DNA from: Opitutia bacterium | GTDB lineage: Bacteria > Verrucomicrobiota > Verrucomicrobiia > Opitutales > Seribacteraceae | DNA length: 5,529 nt | Assembly (NCBI GenBank): GCA_002692605.1 | Contig: NZLE01000018.1 | Location: 18,310 to 23,838 of the forward strand | Direction of reading: 5' to 3' | Part shown: positions 1 to 5,529 of the stretch, one piece after another | Layout of the letters: each line of letters begins with the position of its first letter | How positions within the stretch are numbered: position 1 is the stretch's first letter | Translations under genes and position numbers: made by a program | Notes under the pieces: model-generated | The model's input: the letters and a program-made list of their open reading frames with translations, nothing else | The model's database searches: none | What the model was told of the DNA's origin: nothing

Positions 1-776
1 AGATGGTTGGCCAAAGCGGAATATTGTTCCTCTAGCTCCTCGGGATTGATAAAAAAACGAAATCCATCCTCCAAACCGCTCAGGACGATCAAACGACCGG
101 TCAAGCGGACCATCAAATTATCAATTTGGCCCGTGGCATTCGATTCGGCGATGAATTTCTGATCCGTGGAAGGAAACTTTACCACTCCCACCAAATGCAA
201 ATGACCAAGAATCCGACTGATTTCGGAGAACAAGTTTTCTCCTTCAGGGAAATCACGCCAATGGGCGAAGTTCTTCAAGTCGTCTGCCGACAAGGGTAGC
301 TGGAAGTTCTTATCCAATTCCTCAATCAAGGAAAGACGGGCGGCTTCTGCGGACGAATCTTGCATCGATTCAATAGCCAACAAGCCTTCTTCCAACCTGA
401 TCAGTGCCTTTGAAAAACCTTCCTCTCCCGAGAAGTTGCGGGAAAATTCTCTCGGTGTACTACTTCGAATCCACTCTTCGGCTTCCCTTCTTCGTACGTC
501 ACTCAAGTAATTGAAGGTTCGATCCGAGTAAATGTTTTCAGGAGCAACCTCTCCCAAAGTTCTCAGCCCCGGAGGATCTTGTCCGACGAAGCATATGAAT
601 ACGACCGAAACTGCAAACAGAATGGTAAGAATAGCCTGCTTGGCTCCTTTTTCCCAAAGTCTGCCCCAACGAGAGAGTTGAGAATCATCCATCTCCGTTG
701 CATCCTCATCCAATCGGCGACGCATGCGTGAACGACCATTCTTGCGACGCGTATTTCTGCTTTCTTCTGAAACCAT
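1..776 (-). CDS. HD-family membrane phosphohydrolase (7TM-HD / PgpH-YqfF type), 5' part only
   Basis: The frame is open from ATG 776 down to the window edge, giving 258 codons with no stop; the rest of the gene lies outside. Residues 1-47 are a charged, Arg-rich cytoplasmic leader. Residues about 48-64 (QAILTILFAVSVVFICFV) form one transmembrane anchor. What follows matches the opening of the 7TM-HD external domain: GEVAPENIYSDRTFNYLSDV at 75-94, then an R-x-x-A/E-rich helix (RRREAEEWI), which in this family normally precedes the second half of the domain. The diagnostic seven-helix bundle and the HD metal-binding phosphohydrolase domain would lie beyond position 1 and cannot be checked. Characterised relatives (PgpH) hydrolyse cyclic di-AMP; that substrate is inferred here. 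Position 43 nt downstream of phoH supports the call, because phoH, 7TM-HD and ybeY are commonly adjacent. An in-frame stop at 813-815 and no other conventional start in between fix ATG 776, although it has no Shine-Dalgarno sequence. Confidence 0.87.
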   Translation of the reverse strand, partial: MVSEESRNTRRKNGRSRMRRRLDEDATEMDDSQLSRWGRLWEKGAKQAILTILFAVSVVFICFVGQDPPGLRTLGEVAPENIYSDRTFNYLSDVRRREAEEWIRSSTPREFSRNFSGEEGFSKALIRLEEGLLAIESMQDSSAEAARLSLIEELDKNFQLPLSADDLKNFAHWRDFPEGENLFSEISRILGHLHLVGVVKFPSTDQKFIAESNATGQIDNLMVRLTGRLIVLSGLEDGFRFFINPEELEEQYSALANH

Positions 777-819
777 GAAGAGAACAATTATCTCAAATTT
801 AGGGCCTTTGGGTCAAGAA

Positions 820-1770
820 CTAGCTATTGGGCTGCTCATAAGCTGAAATGATCGCGCTTACGAGTGGATGTCGAACCACGTCATCATGATCAAATTCATG
901 AAAATGAATTCCATGTACGGAGGACAATATTTTTTTTGCTTCAACCAAACCGGAACTTTGCTTCGGCGGAAGATCCACTTGCGTGACGTCTCCCGTAACC
1001 ACCATTTTACTCCCCTCACCCAAACGAGTGAGAAACATCATCATTTGAGATCGCGTCGTGTTCTGGGCTTCGTCCAACAAGGCAAAGCATTTGCCGAGGG
1101 TTCTTCCTCGCATGTAAGCGAGAGGGGCAATCTCGACCACTCCCGTTTCAACAAGTTTACGGGCTTCCACTGGACCGAGGACTTCATCCATTGCATCATA
1201 CAGTGGTCGCAGGTATGGTAAGAGTTTCTCTTCCAAATCGCCGGGCAGAAAGCCCAAAGCCTCTCCCGCTTCCACGGCTGGACGGGCAAGAACGATTTTT
1301 TGAACTTCGCCCTCCAACAAAGCGTGAAGAGCGGCTATCATTGCCAAGAAGGTCTTGCCCGTTCCAGCAGGTCCGATTCCAAAGACTAGATCATTACCAA
1401 GGATCAAATCCAAAAATCGGCGTTGGCCCAAATTCCTGGGAACGACCGAGCTTTTCCGGATTTTAAGAATGAGCGGATTCTCCAATAGATTCCTCAATTC
1501 ATGCTTCTTTCCTTTGGAAACCTTATCTAAAAAACGGACGAAATCCGAGTTGCCACCCAAGAATCCCTGATCTCGACCAAGAACTAGAAGATCAAAAAAG
1601 TCCTCAGCGACAGACAAATTTTCTCCATCTCCCGAAATCTTCAAAGAATTACCACGCGCCAAAATACGAACTCCCAGTTTTTTTTCTGCCAAAAGTAAAT
1701 TGCCGGGAGATTCCAGATACAATTTATGAAGATGCCTCTCCGATTCGAATTCTATATTCTTTTCCGCCAT
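820..1770 (-). CDS. phoH: PhoH family ATPase (YbeZ/PhoH-like)
   Basis: A complete protein of 316 residues, the usual size for the YbeZ/PhoH branch. Residues 1 to about 105 are the N-terminal part that precedes the ATPase core. The core shows a Walker A motif GPAGTGKT (133-140), LARPAVEAGE (161-170), GFLPGDL (173-179), YLRPLYDA (186-193), APLAYMRGRTL (215-225), Walker B LLDEAQN (231-237), GDVTQVDLP (260-268) and the C-terminal signature DDVVRHPLV (296-304), all intact. Family members are cytoplasmic P-loop NTPases related to superfamily 1 helicases. They are linked to RNA and ribosome metabolism together with the endoribonuclease YbeY; the exact activity is not settled. A TAA lies directly upstream of the ATG (1771-1773) in the same frame, so the start is secure despite the lack of a Shine-Dalgarno sequence. 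The HD membrane protein gene follows after 43 nt with no obvious terminator between, suggesting an operon. The gene is divergent from glgA. Confidence 0.96.
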   Translation of the reverse strand: MAEKNIEFESERHLHKLYLESPGNLLLAEKKLGVRILARGNSLKISGDGENLSVAEDFFDLLVLGRDQGFLGGNSDFVRFLDKVSKGKKHELRNLLENPLILKIRKSSVVPRNLGQRRFLDLILGNDLVFGIGPAGTGKTFLAMIAALHALLEGEVQKIVLARPAVEAGEALGFLPGDLEEKLLPYLRPLYDAMDEVLGPVEARKLVETGVVEIAPLAYMRGRTLGKCFALLDEAQNTTRSQMMMFLTRLGEGSKMVVTGDVTQVDLPPKQSSGLVEAKKILSSVHGIHFHEFDHDDVVRHPLVSAIISAYEQPNS

Positions 1771-1939
1771 TTATGGATGATTTTGGAAGTGTTCAAAGGT
1801 TAGGATGAACTCAATGATTTTGTTAATCCGAACCCCGTTTGTTCGCAAGCAAGGAATCCATTTCAAAAGTTTATTTCCATTTACCAATTCTTGCTATTAT
1901 GCAATCTAAGGCAATTTAGGTTTCTTGCCCAAAACTGAA
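1771..1939. promoter_or_regulatory. phoH-glgA divergent intergenic region
   Basis: This AT-rich 169-bp stretch must hold the promoters of both flanking genes. I see one good -10 region (1891-1904, listed separately). There is also a short dyad, CGAAC-N7-GTTCG at 1829-1845, that could be a protein site but is within what chance gives. TCCATTT occurs twice, 19 bp apart, at 1857 and 1876. No convincing -35/-10 pair for phoH alone stands out; TTGCGA-N17-TAACAA on the minus strand is weak. No small ORF or RNA gene is apparent. Confidence 0.6.
1891..1904. promoter_or_regulatory. Extended -10 promoter element for glgA, inside a dyad
   Basis: On the plus strand, TGCTATTAT (1892-1900) fits an extended -10 element (TGn plus a hexamer close to TATAAT), with no good -35, as is usual for extended -10 promoters. 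Transcription would begin near 1907, giving a leader of about 33 nt before ATG 1940. The element sits in the inverted repeat TTGC-N6-GCAA. Read on the minus strand, the same bases give CATAAT (1901-1896), one mismatch from consensus, so the core could also fire towards phoH. This is a sequence match only; no start site has been mapped. Confidence 0.42.
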
Positions 1940-3382
1940 ATGAACATCCTATTCGTAAGCCCGGAAGTAAGCCCACTCGTTCGCACGGGCGGACTGGGGG
2001 ACGTGGTTGGCAGTCTGCCGATTGCACTCAAAAACCTAAATCTCGACGTAAGGATTCTTTGTCCGCTTCACCGTTGCTGCAAAACTCGAGACGTCACTTA
2101 CTTTGAGGATACTTTCCAAATTGGCGGAAGGAAAAGACTGCTTCACGCAAAATTAGCAGAGACCAGATTGCCCGAAAGTGAGGTGCCCGTCTACTTTTTG
2201 GAGAATGATTTCCTGTATGACCGCCCGGGTATCTATGCGGACAACCAAGGTGACTACAGGGACAACCCATCCAGGGTTTTCGGACTCTGCGAAAGCGCAA
2301 TGTTCATCGAATCAATCACCGGATGGAGGCCTGACGTCTTCCATGCCCATGATTGGATGGCTGCTCCCGTTTGCGCATTTTTGAATGCAAGGGATACCGG
2401 GAAAGGAAAGCAAGCCTCCGTCCTTACGATTCACAACCTCGAGCACCAAGGAAAGGGAACCTATGAGGATTTTGTCGGTTCCGGTTTGCCACCGGACTAT
2501 TGGGGCTCGAGTTTCGATCGTTTCGGTGAGATGAACCTGCTGAAGTCAGGAATTCAGCATGCGGATAAGATCACTACGGTCAGCCCTACGTACGCCCAAG
2601 AAATCAGAACGGAGGAATTCGGCCATGGGCTTGAAGAGTCCCTGAAATACAGAGGCGCTGATTTGGTTGGAATTCTAAATGGGATTGATCAGGACAGTTG
2701 GAATCCGCAGTTTGACAATTCCTTGGCGAGCCCCATTGACCCGCAAGATCCTTCCGCTGGTAAAAAAGCATGTAAAATTGATCTTCTTCGGGAAATGAAT
2801 CTTCCCATTCAATCGGAAGTCCCTTTGTTTGGAGTGGTTTCAAGATTATACAAACAAAAGGGTCTGGATTTGCTTTTGGAAATCCTTTCGGCTTTACTCA
2901 ACGAAACCAAAGCTCAATTCGTAATCTTAGGGAGTGGCTCAAAAACCGAAGAAAACGCCTTTCTTAACATTGCCAAAGAATTTCCGGATCGCTTGGCCGC
3001 ATTCATTGGTTTCGACGATGCATTGGCTAGGAGAATTTTTGCAGGAACTGATTTTTTTATTATGCCAAGTAGATTCGAGCCTTGCGGGTTAGCTCAACAA
3101 TACGCCATGAGGTATGGTTCCGTTCCCATATGCCGAAAGACCGGCGGATTGGCCGATACCGTCCAACCCGTTGGCAAATCTCAAAATTCAGCAAACGGAT
3201 TTCTTTTCGAAAGATCCGAACCGGAAGCCTTGCTTGAAGTTATTAACAAAGCCATTCATCTGTTCCACAATCGGAAGTTGTACGCTGAAGTTCAAAAAAA
3301 TGCGCTGAACTTCCCTTGCTCTTGGGAATGCGCTGCCGAAGAATACCGGGAAGTATACTCCTGGGCTTTAAGCGGCTCTTAA
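1940..3382 (+). CDS. glgA: Glycogen (starch) synthase, ADP-glucose type
   Basis: A GT5-family glycosyltransferase that transfers glucose from ADP-glucose to the non-reducing end of an alpha-1,4-glucan, the elongation step of glycogen synthesis in the cytoplasm. The 480 residues match the usual length (about 475-490). The N-terminal Rossmann domain has MNILFVSPEV, RTGGLGDVVGSLP (15-27), HAHDWM (135-140) and TIHNLEHQG (163-171), then NGID (247-250). The C-terminal domain has GVVSRLYKQKGLDLL (298-312), SRFEPCGLAQQ (377-387, with the conserved glutamate E380) and KTGGLADTV (400-408). The N-terminal motif reads RTGGL where Escherichia coli GlgA has KTGGL at Lys15. I chose ATG 1940 because family members begin directly with M-x-ILFVSPE and the candidate promoter would leave a 33-nt leader. 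A TTG at 1925 would add five residues (MPKTE) and cannot be excluded. No other glg genes are visible next to it. Confidence 0.96.
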   Translation: MNILFVSPEVSPLVRTGGLGDVVGSLPIALKNLNLDVRILCPLHRCCKTRDVTYFEDTFQIGGRKRLLHAKLAETRLPESEVPVYFLENDFLYDRPGIYADNQGDYRDNPSRVFGLCESAMFIESITGWRPDVFHAHDWMAAPVCAFLNARDTGKGKQASVLTIHNLEHQGKGTYEDFVGSGLPPDYWGSSFDRFGEMNLLKSGIQHADKITTVSPTYAQEIRTEEFGHGLEESLKYRGADLVGILNGIDQDSWNPQFDNSLASPIDPQDPSAGKKACKIDLLREMNLPIQSEVPLFGVVSRLYKQKGLDLLLEILSALLNETKAQFVILGSGSKTEENAFLNIAKEFPDRLAAFIGFDDALARRIFAGTDFFIMPSRFEPCGLAQQYAMRYGSVPICRKTGGLADTVQPVGKSQNSANGFLFERSEPEALLEVINKAIHLFHNRKLYAEVQKNALNFPCSWECAAEEYREVYSWALSGS

Positions 3383-3386
3383 GTTT

Positions 3387-3407
3387 TCGATCCTTTCGCG
3401 GGATCGA
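3387..3407 (+). terminator. Hairpin just after glgA, possible terminator
   Basis: A perfect 7-bp inverted repeat, TCGATCC (3387-3393) and GGATCGA (3401-3407), encloses a 7-nt loop starting four bases after the glgA stop codon. A T-G wobble could close one more pair. No run of T follows, so it is not a canonical Rho-independent terminator. It may instead stabilise the 3' end of the glgA mRNA or end transcription only partly. Confidence 0.4.
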
Positions 3408-3436
3408 CGTTGATAACTTTCAACTTAATTCAACGC

Positions 3437-3463
3437 TTTCCACTTGCACCATGCAAATGGGAA
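3437..3463. repeat. 12-bp inverted repeat upstream of the SNF2 gene
   Basis: The left arm at 3437-3448 (TTTCCACTTGCA) pairs with 3452-3463 (TGCAAATGGGAA) across a 3-nt spacer CCA. There is one C-A mismatch and one T-G wobble, and the inner TTGCA/TGCAA arms are perfect. It ends 40 bases before the SNF2 start codon. No T-run follows on either strand, so a standard terminator is unlikely. It could be an operator (dyad for a dimeric regulator) or a leader hairpin. A poor promoter match, TTGCAC-N16-GATAAC (3444-3471), overlaps it. The function is unknown. Confidence 0.45.
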
Positions 3464-3503
3464 AAGATAACCTTGGAAGTATCGAACTAACCTCTTGGCC
3501 CAT

Positions 3504-5529
3504 ATGATATCCAACGGACCTTCCCGCACTTTCACACGAGAAGCCGTGGAAGCTTGGTTACTCAAATTGTCCTCATGCGATTGGGAAAAGAACATTCGTG
3601 AGGATTTGCTGATCCAAGCCCGTCAATACTACCGAGAAGGTCAACTCACTGCAATTGACTTACAAAATGATCAGGCGATCATGGTGAAAAAAGTCAACCG
3701 TGAGGAATCCTACTCCGTCTTGGAATGGAAGGAAAACGCCCCACTAATTCGAACTTCACTTGAAGATGAGGATTTCGGCACGGTCCTTGCCACTGCCGGC
3801 TTATATGAAATCGAGGAGTTAATCGCTGAAATCCATGAGGAAGATCCCTTATTGGGAACGTCACTTGAGGAAGAAGAAGAGGAAACCGAGACCGAAGAAA
3901 CTGAGACCGAAGAAACCGAAAATGATTCGTCCGAGTTAAAATTGGTAATCTCCATTGAGGTCTCTCCGAACCAAGGGCTAACCGCTACTCCGTGCTGGCA
4001 ATCCGCAGCCGGAGGAGAAATCCCCGCTTATGGGGCAAAAGTGGAAACCGAGAATGCCGATCGACCTTCGCTGATGCGATTTGTCGCCGAAGCGAGCGAA
4101 CTCGGATTCGTTTTCGAAAAGTCAAAGGGATCGTTCAAACTCACGGATTGGGACAAAGTGGCCAATCTTTCACAGGAATCCTTACCGAAATGGGAAAGTT
4201 CATTTTTCGTCCGTTACAATGGGGATGCCCATCTCTTGAAACATGGTCAAAGAACGCTTCAATGGGAAATTGAAGCGAGGAGTAGAGATGACTCATCCAT
4301 GTCCTTGCGGGAAAACTTTCAACTTGGTTCTCATCGACTTGGCAGGGAGCATAGTCGTAAAATTAGCAAAGCTCGCCATGGAGCCACTTTCATAAGAGGA
4401 CACGGCTTGGTTCGATTGGATCAAAAACAAGTGGATGACTTCGAATGGTGGCAAAGAAACCGAGGAGACGTGAAACGTACGAACTGGCCTCGGTACATGC
4501 TTTTCTCACTCTTTGCCCGAAAATACCTTCGCACTCGGTCGGATGGAAAACTTGCAAGTTGGGAATCTTCCATTCGTCAACTCGATACCAATGGCGTTGC
4601 GAAGAAATTTTCTTTTCTCAGACCCTATCAAAAAAAGGGGGTTGCTCATTTGCATGCTCTCCATGGGCTTGGCTGTCACGGACTCCTTGCGGATGAAATG
4701 GGGCTCGGTAAAACCGTTCAAACCTTAGCCTTGCTCGAGGCGAATAAAAAAAGGGAGTCATCGGACCTTGTCATTTGTCCCGCTTCCGTCGTACCTGTCT
4801 GGGTCAGAGAGGCCAAGGAAAGGTTCCCCCGAACAGCTGTAAAAATACTTTCAAAAGACGAGATTTTCGGCGTGGAAGAATCTCCCTGTCTTTGGGTTGC
4901 CAGTTACACTCAACTTAGAAGACATCGCCATTTGCTGGACAATCATTCCTTTCGCTATGCAATCTTGGACGAAGCTCAATTGATTAAAAATCCAAAAGCC
5001 AAGATAACCCAAACCTGCCTTTCCATCGAATCGGACTACAGAATCGCGCTTTCCGGAACTCCGATTGAAAATTCGGCCATCGATCTATGGACCATTTTCC
5101 GATTCCTTATGCCAGGTCTTTTGGGAGGAAGAAAAGAATTCGAACAAAACCTCGTGGAAGATGCCGAAAAGGCTTATCTTCGAATTCGTAAGCAGGTCTC
5201 TCCCTTCGTCTTGCGTAGGCTCAAGAAAGAGGTGGCCAAGGAACTTCCTCCGAAATTGGAGACCGAACTCCCCTGTCAACTTACGGACGAACAAAAAAAG
5301 GAGTATCGCAAGCTCACTGAAGGCGCTATGAACGAACACGGTGAAAGCTTAAAGAATGCGCTGAAAGCCGCCCCCACCCATATTTTCGCGCTTCTTACGA
5401 GGCTCAGACAGGCTTGTTGCGACTTGGGTTTACTACCCGGAAGAGAACATTTGCCATCTCAAGGAGCCAAAAGTGACTTGTTGATCGAAAAATTAACTGA
5501 TTTGTCCGCGACCGGTGCGAAGGTTCTCG
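3504..5529 (+). CDS. SNF2-family DEAD/DEAH-type helicase/ATPase, 3' end outside window
   Basis: The frame is open for 675 codons to the window edge. Residues about 372 onward are an SNF2 ATPase core of superfamily 2: LRPYQKKGV (372-380), Walker A LADEMGLGKT (395-404), motif Ia LVICPASVVPVW (422-433), motif II ILDEAQLIKNP (487-497), motif III LSGTPIEN (516-523) and FVLRRLKKEV (568-577). The second RecA lobe (motifs V and VI) lies beyond the window. Such proteins translocate on double-stranded DNA to remodel protein-DNA or polymerase-DNA complexes; the target here is unknown. Residues 31-110 resemble the flank of a SWIM zinc finger (ARQYYREGQLTAIDL), but no Cys/His cluster is present. Residues 122-139 are a Glu/Thr linker. 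Residues 145-365 are unassigned. An in-frame stop at 3468 and only a TTG (3495) before it favour ATG 3504. There is no Shine-Dalgarno sequence. The gene follows glgA after 121 bp containing two hairpins, so it may be transcribed separately. Confidence 0.95.
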   Translation, partial: MISNGPSRTFTREAVEAWLLKLSSCDWEKNIREDLLIQARQYYREGQLTAIDLQNDQAIMVKKVNREESYSVLEWKENAPLIRTSLEDEDFGTVLATAGLYEIEELIAEIHEEDPLLGTSLEEEEEETETEETETEETENDSSELKLVISIEVSPNQGLTATPCWQSAAGGEIPAYGAKVETENADRPSLMRFVAEASELGFVFEKSKGSFKLTDWDKVANLSQESLPKWESSFFVRYNGDAHLLKHGQRTLQWEIEARSRDDSSMSLRENFQLGSHRLGREHSRKISKARHGATFIRGHGLVRLDQKQVDDFEWWQRNRGDVKRTNWPRYMLFSLFARKYLRTRSDGKLASWESSIRQLDTNGVAKKFSFLRPYQKKGVAHLHALHGLGCHGLLADEMGLGKTVQTLALLEANKKRESSDLVICPASVVPVWVREAKERFPRTAVKILSKDEIFGVEESPCLWVASYTQLRRHRHLLDNHSFRYAILDEAQLIKNPKAKITQTCLSIESDYRIALSGTPIENSAIDLWTIFRFLMPGLLGGRKEFEQNLVEDAEKAYLRIRKQVSPFVLRRLKKEVAKELPPKLETELPCQLTDEQKKEYRKLTEGAMNEHGESLKNALKAAPTHIFALLTRLRQACCDLGLLPGREHLPSQGAKSDLLIEKLTDLSATGAKVL
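3882..3920 (+). repeat. 15-bp in-frame tandem repeat (Glu/Thr linker) in the SNF2 gene
   Basis: About 2.6 copies of a 15-bp unit, GAAACCGAGACCGAA, run head to tail with one C-to-T difference in copy two. They encode ETETE repeats (residues 127-139), directly after a run of six glutamates (122-127) encoded at 3867-3884. The unit is a multiple of three, so copy-number changes by slippage would keep the frame. The result is an acidic, probably disordered linker between the N-terminal module and the rest of the protein. On the opposite strand it produces a spurious serine/valine-rich ORF. Confidence 0.85.

Noticed and set aside
563..787. 74-codon minus-strand ORF starting just upstream of the HD gene
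   Set aside because: It overlaps the N-terminus of the HD protein in another frame; the longer frame has a membrane anchor and family-like sequence and stays open to the window edge.
868..1570. Several plus-strand ORFs of 71-117 codons opposite phoH
   Set aside because: They are antisense to a fully conserved phoH gene and show no recognisable domain or composition of their own.
1829..1845. CGAAC-N7-GTTCG dyad as a phoH operator
   Set aside because: Five-bp arms with a 7-bp gap are expected by chance in a region of this size, and no promoter is clearly associated with it.
3710..3955. Minus-strand Ser/Val-rich ORF that could look like a secreted low-complexity protein
   Set aside because: It is the antisense of the Glu/Thr codons in the SNF2 gene; the real frame continues on the plus strand with clear domains.
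3992..4728. Plus- and minus-strand ORFs of 71-93 codons, which might suggest a frameshifted SNF2 gene
   Set aside because: The SNF2 frame from 3504 reads through all of them without interruption; they are out-of-frame shadows.
3504..5529. SNF2 helicase as part of an anti-phage system such as DISARM
   Set aside because: No methyltransferase, nuclease or other defence partner is in the window and the left neighbour is glgA; a lone SNF2 core is not evidence of defence.
1..5529. Mobile elements, tRNAs, CRISPR arrays and riboswitches
   Set aside because: No transposase or integrase, terminal repeats, tRNA-like cloverleaf, regularly spaced repeats or recognisable riboswitch core was seen, and intergenic space totals only about 330 bp.

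Overview
The window carries four protein genes, nearly wall to wall, in two divergent pairs. I see no tRNA, rRNA, CRISPR array, insertion sequence or phage gene. The mid-40s-looking base composition, the gene set and the absence of Shine-Dalgarno sequences at every start fit a free-living, Gram-negative-type bacterium. My best guess is the Verrucomicrobiota (Opitutae/Puniceicoccales-like), held with low confidence because no taxonomic marker is present.

Left half, minus strand: a complete phoH-family ATPase gene (820..1770) is followed after 43 nt by the 5' part of an HD-family membrane phosphohydrolase gene (PgpH/YqfF type, 776 down to the window edge). It is cut off after its membrane anchor and most or all of the visible external domain. 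PhoH followed by the 7TM-HD protein and then the endoribonuclease YbeY is a widely conserved bacterial gene order, so ybeY would be expected just beyond position 1.

Centre: a 169-bp divergent intergenic region separates phoH from glgA. It holds a good extended -10 element facing glgA (TGCTATTAT, 1892..1900). That element lies inside a small dyad whose other strand also reads as a -10 (CATAAT), so the two genes may share one symmetric promoter core.

Right half, plus strand: glgA, a complete glycogen/starch synthase of 480 residues (1940..3382), is followed by a 121-bp spacer with two hairpin-forming inverted repeats. After it comes the 5' two-thirds or so of a large SNF2-family DNA-dependent ATPase gene (3504 to the window edge, 675 codons visible). 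The SNF2 protein has a leader that resembles the region around a SWIM zinc finger but lacks the zinc ligands. It also has a Glu/Thr low-complexity linker encoded by a 15-bp tandem repeat.

The genes do not form one pathway: RNA/ribosome metabolism and a likely cyclic-nucleotide phosphodiesterase lie on the left, carbon storage and chromatin/transcription remodelling on the right. I do not find convincing evidence of a new multi-gene system. The points most worth checking are the SNF2 N-terminus, the 3437..3463 hairpin upstream of it, the symmetric divergent promoter, the Lys-to-Arg change in the GlgA nucleotide-sugar motif, and the lack of Shine-Dalgarno sequences.
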